This document shows positions 60,919 to 64,000 of a DNA stretch of 64,000 bases, piece after piece. Both the position numbers and the translations under genes were made by a program. Positions within the stretch are counted from its first letter, which is position 1, and every line of letters begins with the position of its first letter. The notes below the pieces were generated by a model. It searched no databases and was not told where the DNA came from. It saw only the letters and a list, made by a program, of their open reading frames with translations. The stretch is taken from NCBI GenBank assembly GCA_951812305.1, contig CATOSB010000008.1, forward strand, positions 248,001 through 312,000, written 5' to 3'. Origin of the DNA: an uncultured Paracoccaceae bacterium. Lineage in GTDB: Bacteria; Pseudomonadota; Alphaproteobacteria; Rhodobacterales; Rhodobacteraceae.

Positions 60919-62357
60919 AGAGCTATTGGCAGAATTATATCGCAGGCGATTGGGTCGATGGCGGCGCGGGGCGGATCGATGTTGAAAACCCCGGCACAGG
61001 GAAGGTCTGTGCCGAACATGCGTTGGCGGATGCAGGCGACGTGGACCGGGCGGTTGGTGCCGCGCGCGATTTCGCTGATGCGAACATCTGGACCGACATG
61101 CGGCCAATGGCGCGGGGGCGGATCATTCAGGACATGGGCCGCTGGTTTGAGGCGCATATTGAAGAGATCGCGACCGTGCTTTGCACCGAACAGGGCAAAG
61201 CGATGTGGGAAGCCCGCGGCGAGGTCGGCAATGCGGCGAAGTATTTCGACTATTTCGGGGCGCAGGCAGCACTTATCGAGGGCACGTCGATCCCGCTGGG
61301 CGCGGGCTATGTCGATTTTACGGCGCGGGAACCATATGGTGTATCGGCCCAGATCATCCCGTGGAATTTCCCGCTGGAAATCGCGTCGCGGTCAATTGCC
61401 TGCGGGTTCGCCACTGGCAACGCCGTGATCGTGAAAACCTCGGAACTGACGCCATGTGCAAGTGAATTCTTCGTCCGCGCGGCAAAGGATTGTGGCGTGC
61501 CAAAAGGCGCTCTGTCGGTTTTCACGGGGCTTGGGCCGGATGCAGGCGCGGCGCGGGCCCGTCATCCGGGCGTCGATCAGATCGTATTTACCGGATCGGT
61601 GGCCACGGGGTCGGCAATTGCGGCAGCGGCGGCAAATAACATCGTGCCGTGCGTTCTGGAACTGGGCGGAAAATCGGCCGCGGTGGTGCATGAAGATGCG
61701 GATCTGGAAAGCTTTGAAGGCGACATCCGTCGCGGAATTTTCGTGAATTCCGGGCAGATATGTTCCGCGCTGAGCCGGGTTGTGGTGCATGAGAATGTGC
61801 ATGACGAACTGGTCGAGCGCATCGCAGACGTCGCAATGGGTGTAAAAATGAGCATCGGGGCCGAGGCGACCGAACCGCTTGGCGCGATGGGGCCGATGAT
61901 ATCGGCGGGTCAACGGGATCGTGCGGTGGGTATGGTGGCCGAGGCCGAACGGCAGGGCGCACGCGTTGTCGCCGGCGGGCGCGCCGGGAACCTTCCGGGG
62001 TTCTTCATGGAACCAACCGTGCTGGTAGATGTCAAAGCCGATATGGCGATTGCGCAGGAGGAAGTTTTCGGCCCCGTCGTCAGCGTGTTGAAATACCGTG
62101 ACGAGGCTGAGGCCGTCGAGATCGCGAACGGCACCCAATACGGATTGGTCGCTGGCGTCTTCACCCGCGATCTCGACCGGGCCACACAGACGGCACGGGC
62201 GCTGAAGGCCGGGCAGGTTTTCGTCAATGAATGGTTTGCAGGCGGGGTCGAGACGCCTTTCGGCGGCTATGGCAAATCGGGTTATGGGCGTGAAAAGGGG
62301 CAGGAGGCGCTGCTGAATTACGTCCAGACCAAAAATATCGCGATCCGGGTGCGATAG
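60915..62357 (+). CDS. NAD(P)-dependent aldehyde dehydrogenase
   Basis: A 480-residue ALDH with the cofactor segment IIPWNFPLEIASRSIACGFAT, the general base Glu in LELGGKSAAVV and the nucleophilic Cys in NSGQICSALSRVV. GGVETPFGGYGKSGYGREKG is the conserved end. It differs clearly from the ALDH at 40.6 kb, so the two likely serve different aldehydes. ATGA overlap with the SDR gene. Confidence 0.92.
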   Translation: MKSYWQNYIAGDWVDGGAGRIDVENPGTGKVCAEHALADAGDVDRAVGAARDFADANIWTDMRPMARGRIIQDMGRWFEAHIEEIATVLCTEQGKAMWEARGEVGNAAKYFDYFGAQAALIEGTSIPLGAGYVDFTAREPYGVSAQIIPWNFPLEIASRSIACGFATGNAVIVKTSELTPCASEFFVRAAKDCGVPKGALSVFTGLGPDAGAARARHPGVDQIVFTGSVATGSAIAAAAANNIVPCVLELGGKSAAVVHEDADLESFEGDIRRGIFVNSGQICSALSRVVVHENVHDELVERIADVAMGVKMSIGAEATEPLGAMGPMISAGQRDRAVGMVAEAERQGARVVAGGRAGNLPGFFMEPTVLVDVKADMAIAQEEVFGPVVSVLKYRDEAEAVEIANGTQYGLVAGVFTRDLDRATQTARALKAGQVFVNEWFAGGVETPFGGYGKSGYGREKGQEALLNYVQTKNIAIRVR

Positions 62358-62360
62358 GCG

Positions 62361-62984
62361 GTGGCGTTAATCTCGGTGCAACCACTGACCGGTGAATTGC
62401 AGGAGGAGGCCTTCGCGCTTGCCGCGGAAGTTTTCGTTGAAAGCAGCACGTTGCACCGGGCGTTGGGGATTGGGCTTGAAGAATACCGCAACTACTTGCG
62501 TCAGTCATTCGCCGAAATGCTGGCCGAGGATCTGTCTGTGGCCGCAGTGGATGAAAAATCCGGGCGGTTGTCCGGGTGCCTGATCGCCACAGATTTTGCC
62601 GGGCAATTTACGGCGCAGCGTGAGCCATCGGGGCGGTTCGCGCCGCTGGCGGCTCTGACCGCCGCGCTGTGCGATCAGTACGGGCCTGCGCCTAATCCGG
62701 GGCAGGCAATGCTCGTGGATATGGGCGCGGTATTGCCCGGTTATGCGGGGCATGGGGTATACAAACAACTTCGCAAAGCAGTTGAGGTTCGGGCGCGAAA
62801 CCGCGGGTTTCAAACAATAATCGGCGAACTTTCATCGGCGGCGACCCAGCACGTGATTCTGAACCGGCTTGGGCACCGGAAAGTGGCTGAAATTTCTTTT
62901 GCCTCCTTTGAACACGACGGCGGGTTTCCCTTTGCGGCGATCACCGAGCCAGCGAGCATCGTCTTGGCAGAAGGGGTGCTCTAG
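62361..62984 (+). CDS. GNAT-like N-acyltransferase domain protein
   Basis: A 207-residue protein starting with GTG. The acetyl-CoA-binding strand-turn-helix is seen as MGAVLPGYAGHGVYKQLRKAV near residues 120-140, followed by RGFQTIIGELSSAATQHVIL. The VxPxYxGxGxxxxL pattern is that of GNAT acetyltransferases, but the sequence is divergent. The substrate is not known. It follows the ALDH gene by 3 bases in the same run. Confidence 0.72.
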   Translation: MALISVQPLTGELQEEAFALAAEVFVESSTLHRALGIGLEEYRNYLRQSFAEMLAEDLSVAAVDEKSGRLSGCLIATDFAGQFTAQREPSGRFAPLAALTAALCDQYGPAPNPGQAMLVDMGAVLPGYAGHGVYKQLRKAVEVRARNRGFQTIIGELSSAATQHVILNRLGHRKVAEISFASFEHDGGFPFAAITEPASIVLAEGVL

Positions 62985-63025
62985 GGGATGCTTGGGCAGA
63001 AACGGATGACCGGCGGGGGATGCGG

Positions 63026-63694
63026 ATGAAGGCACGATACAAGCTTTATTACTGGCCGATTCCGTTTCGCGGACATTTCATCCGGTTCATGCTGGCGCAG
63101 GCCGGGCAGCAATGGGCGGAAGCGTCGTTTGAAGAGGTGGCGGCGCTGAAGGACGACGATCCGACGTTATCGCGCTATCCGGTGCTTGCGCCGCCTGTTC
63201 TGGAAGATCGCGTCACCGGCGTTCGATTGGCCCAGATGCCCGCGATCGTCATGGCTTTGGGCCGCGAATACAGCTTGATCCGCGATCCCGATGTGGCATT
63301 GCGACTGACCTGCGACGCCTCCGATATACTGTTTGAGATCACCCGCACGCATGGCGCGCAGATGTGGGATGCACCGAGCTGGCAGGGCTTTGTCGAAGAA
63401 CGCCTGCCGCGCTGGCTGGCCGTTCATGAGGCGGTGGCAAAGACCCTTGACGCAGGCGCCCCCGGGGCGGAAGAGATCATCCTGACCGCGTTATGGCACA
63501 CGATGATTGACAAGCTGCCACCCCTGCGCTCGATTGCGCAGACGCACGCGCCGGGATTGGTGGCGCTTGTGGATCACGTCACCGCCACGCCTGCCATCGC
63601 GGGTGTCATCACCGATTGGGCGGATAAAAAACCGATTTATTGCGCGGGGCAGATCGAGGCCTCGCTGTTAAACGTTCTGAATATGGAGAGCTGA
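63026..63694 (+). CDS. Glutathione S-transferase-like protein
   Basis: A 222-residue protein beginning MKARYKLYYWPIPFRGHFIR, a GST thioredoxin-fold start. YPVLAPPVLEDRVTG and AQMPAIVMALGREY occupy the glutathione-site region, where the usual cis-Pro/Ser motif is weakly kept. The ATG at 63026 is preferred over 63020 because GGGGG lies 6 bases before it. It may assist thiol-dependent steps or isomerisation in the pathway. The stop is followed after one base by the next ATG. Confidence 0.75.
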   Translation: MKARYKLYYWPIPFRGHFIRFMLAQAGQQWAEASFEEVAALKDDDPTLSRYPVLAPPVLEDRVTGVRLAQMPAIVMALGREYSLIRDPDVALRLTCDASDILFEITRTHGAQMWDAPSWQGFVEERLPRWLAVHEAVAKTLDAGAPGAEEIILTALWHTMIDKLPPLRSIAQTHAPGLVALVDHVTATPAIAGVITDWADKKPIYCAGQIEASLLNVLNMES

Positions 63695-63695
63695 C

Positions 63696-64000
63696 ATGAG
63701 CCTGTTTGACGAAGACCTGTTCCTGAAGGGATTGGAACAGCGCAAAGGCACGCTGGGTGCGGAGTATGTGGAAAAGAATCTTGCTGCGGCAGACGAATTT
63801 TCGCGCCCGTTTCAGGAAGCGATGACGGCGTGGTGCTGGGGGTTCGGTTGGGGCGATGAGGTGATTGACGCCAAAACCCGAAGCATGATGAACCTCGCCA
63901 TGATCGGTGCTCTGGGGAAAATGCATGAGTGGGAAATCCACTGCAAAGGCGCGCTGAATAATGGCGTGTCCAAAGAAGAAATCCGCGCCATCGTTCATGT
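63696..64000 (+). CDS. Carboxymuconolactone decarboxylase family protein (partial)
   Basis: The first 101 codons of a gene cut by the window edge. The frame reads MSLFDEDLFLKGLEQRKGTL at its start, then WCWGFGWGDEVIDAKTRSMM and HEWEIHCKGALNNGVSKEE. These are conserved in PcaC-like gamma-carboxymuconolactone decarboxylases, but no other beta-ketoadipate gene is present, so a related decarboxylase or peroxidase-like role is possible. It continues the plus-strand arm of the locus. Confidence 0.85.
   Translation, partial: MSLFDEDLFLKGLEQRKGTLGAEYVEKNLAAADEFSRPFQEAMTAWCWGFGWGDEVIDAKTRSMMNLAMIGALGKMHEWEIHCKGALNNGVSKEEIRAIVH

Noticed and set aside
1..64000. CRISPR array, tRNA, rRNA, prophage or integron
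   Set aside because: No regularly spaced short direct repeats, no cloverleaf with a CCA-type end and no phage structural or integrase genes were recognised. The repeats present are dispersed, not arrayed.

Overview
The window is a GC-rich alphaproteobacterial chromosome segment, most likely from the Rhodobacteraceae (marine Roseobacter group). The hisA-hisF-hisE order, an Hda-type DnaA regulator before ppk, the mreBCD-mrdA-rodA block and a pair of DddQ-type DMSP lyases all fit. Genes are packed with many 4-base ATGA/GTGA overlaps. Three IS630-family copies, one IS982-family copy and three families of intergenic repeats interrupt the backbone.

Layout. 1-5.7 kb: end of hisA, hisF, hisE, an AI-2E-type permease, an Hda-like protein and ppk. 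5.8-9.2 kb: propionyl-CoA synthetase gene prpE, split by a 1521-bp IS982-family element that carries an extra gene and is flanked by a 7-bp target duplication. 9.8-12.7 kb: two overlapping genes for exported DUF1036 proteins with five DUF1036 units in total. 13.2-19.8 kb: GST, GMC oxidoreductase, TIGR00282 phosphoesterase, an EamA permease and an SLC13/RCK permease. 19.9-21.1 kb: an intact IS630 element. 21.1-29.7 kb: transporters, a one-heme secreted protein, YebC, an enolase-superfamily enzyme and a second SLC13/RCK permease. 29.9-31.0 kb: IS630 copy A inside an intergenic repeat. 31.1-37.6 kb: mreB-mreC-mreD-mrdA-rodA plus a hydroxyacid dehydrogenase on the minus strand. 37.8-43.8 kb: a PAS-like protein, hydrolase, flavin monooxygenase, aldehyde dehydrogenase and glpD.

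43.8-64 kb is a divergent catabolic locus around a MurR/RpiR regulator at 55.4 kb. The minus arm holds a dimethylglycine/sarcosine dehydrogenase-like flavoprotein, a medium-chain dehydrogenase, two tandem DddQ-type DMSP lyases, a DUF1801 protein, a third cupin (broken by IS630 copy B), three consecutive enolase-superfamily enzymes of equal length and a class III aminotransferase. The plus arm holds a Rieske oxygenase, a double-GFA protein, an Asp/Glu-racemase-like protein, a sulfotransferase-like protein, an SDR, an aldehyde dehydrogenase, an acetyltransferase-like protein, a GST-like protein and a carboxymuconolactone decarboxylase-like protein cut by the window edge. The gene set suggests breakdown of methylated zwitterions (DMSP, and probably an N-methylated betaine-type compound) with oxidative demethylation.

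The most notable points are: the tandem dddQ genes in a genome whose visible prpE (a known route for acrylate activation in a relative) is broken; the IS982 element with a passenger gene; identical inverted IS630 copies with apparent 3-bp TWA target duplications and a frameshift site; the three-enzyme enolase-superfamily array; the DUF1036 expansion; and two MITE-like repeat families, one copy of which contains four consecutive hairpins. No tRNA, rRNA, CRISPR array, prophage or known riboswitch was recognised.
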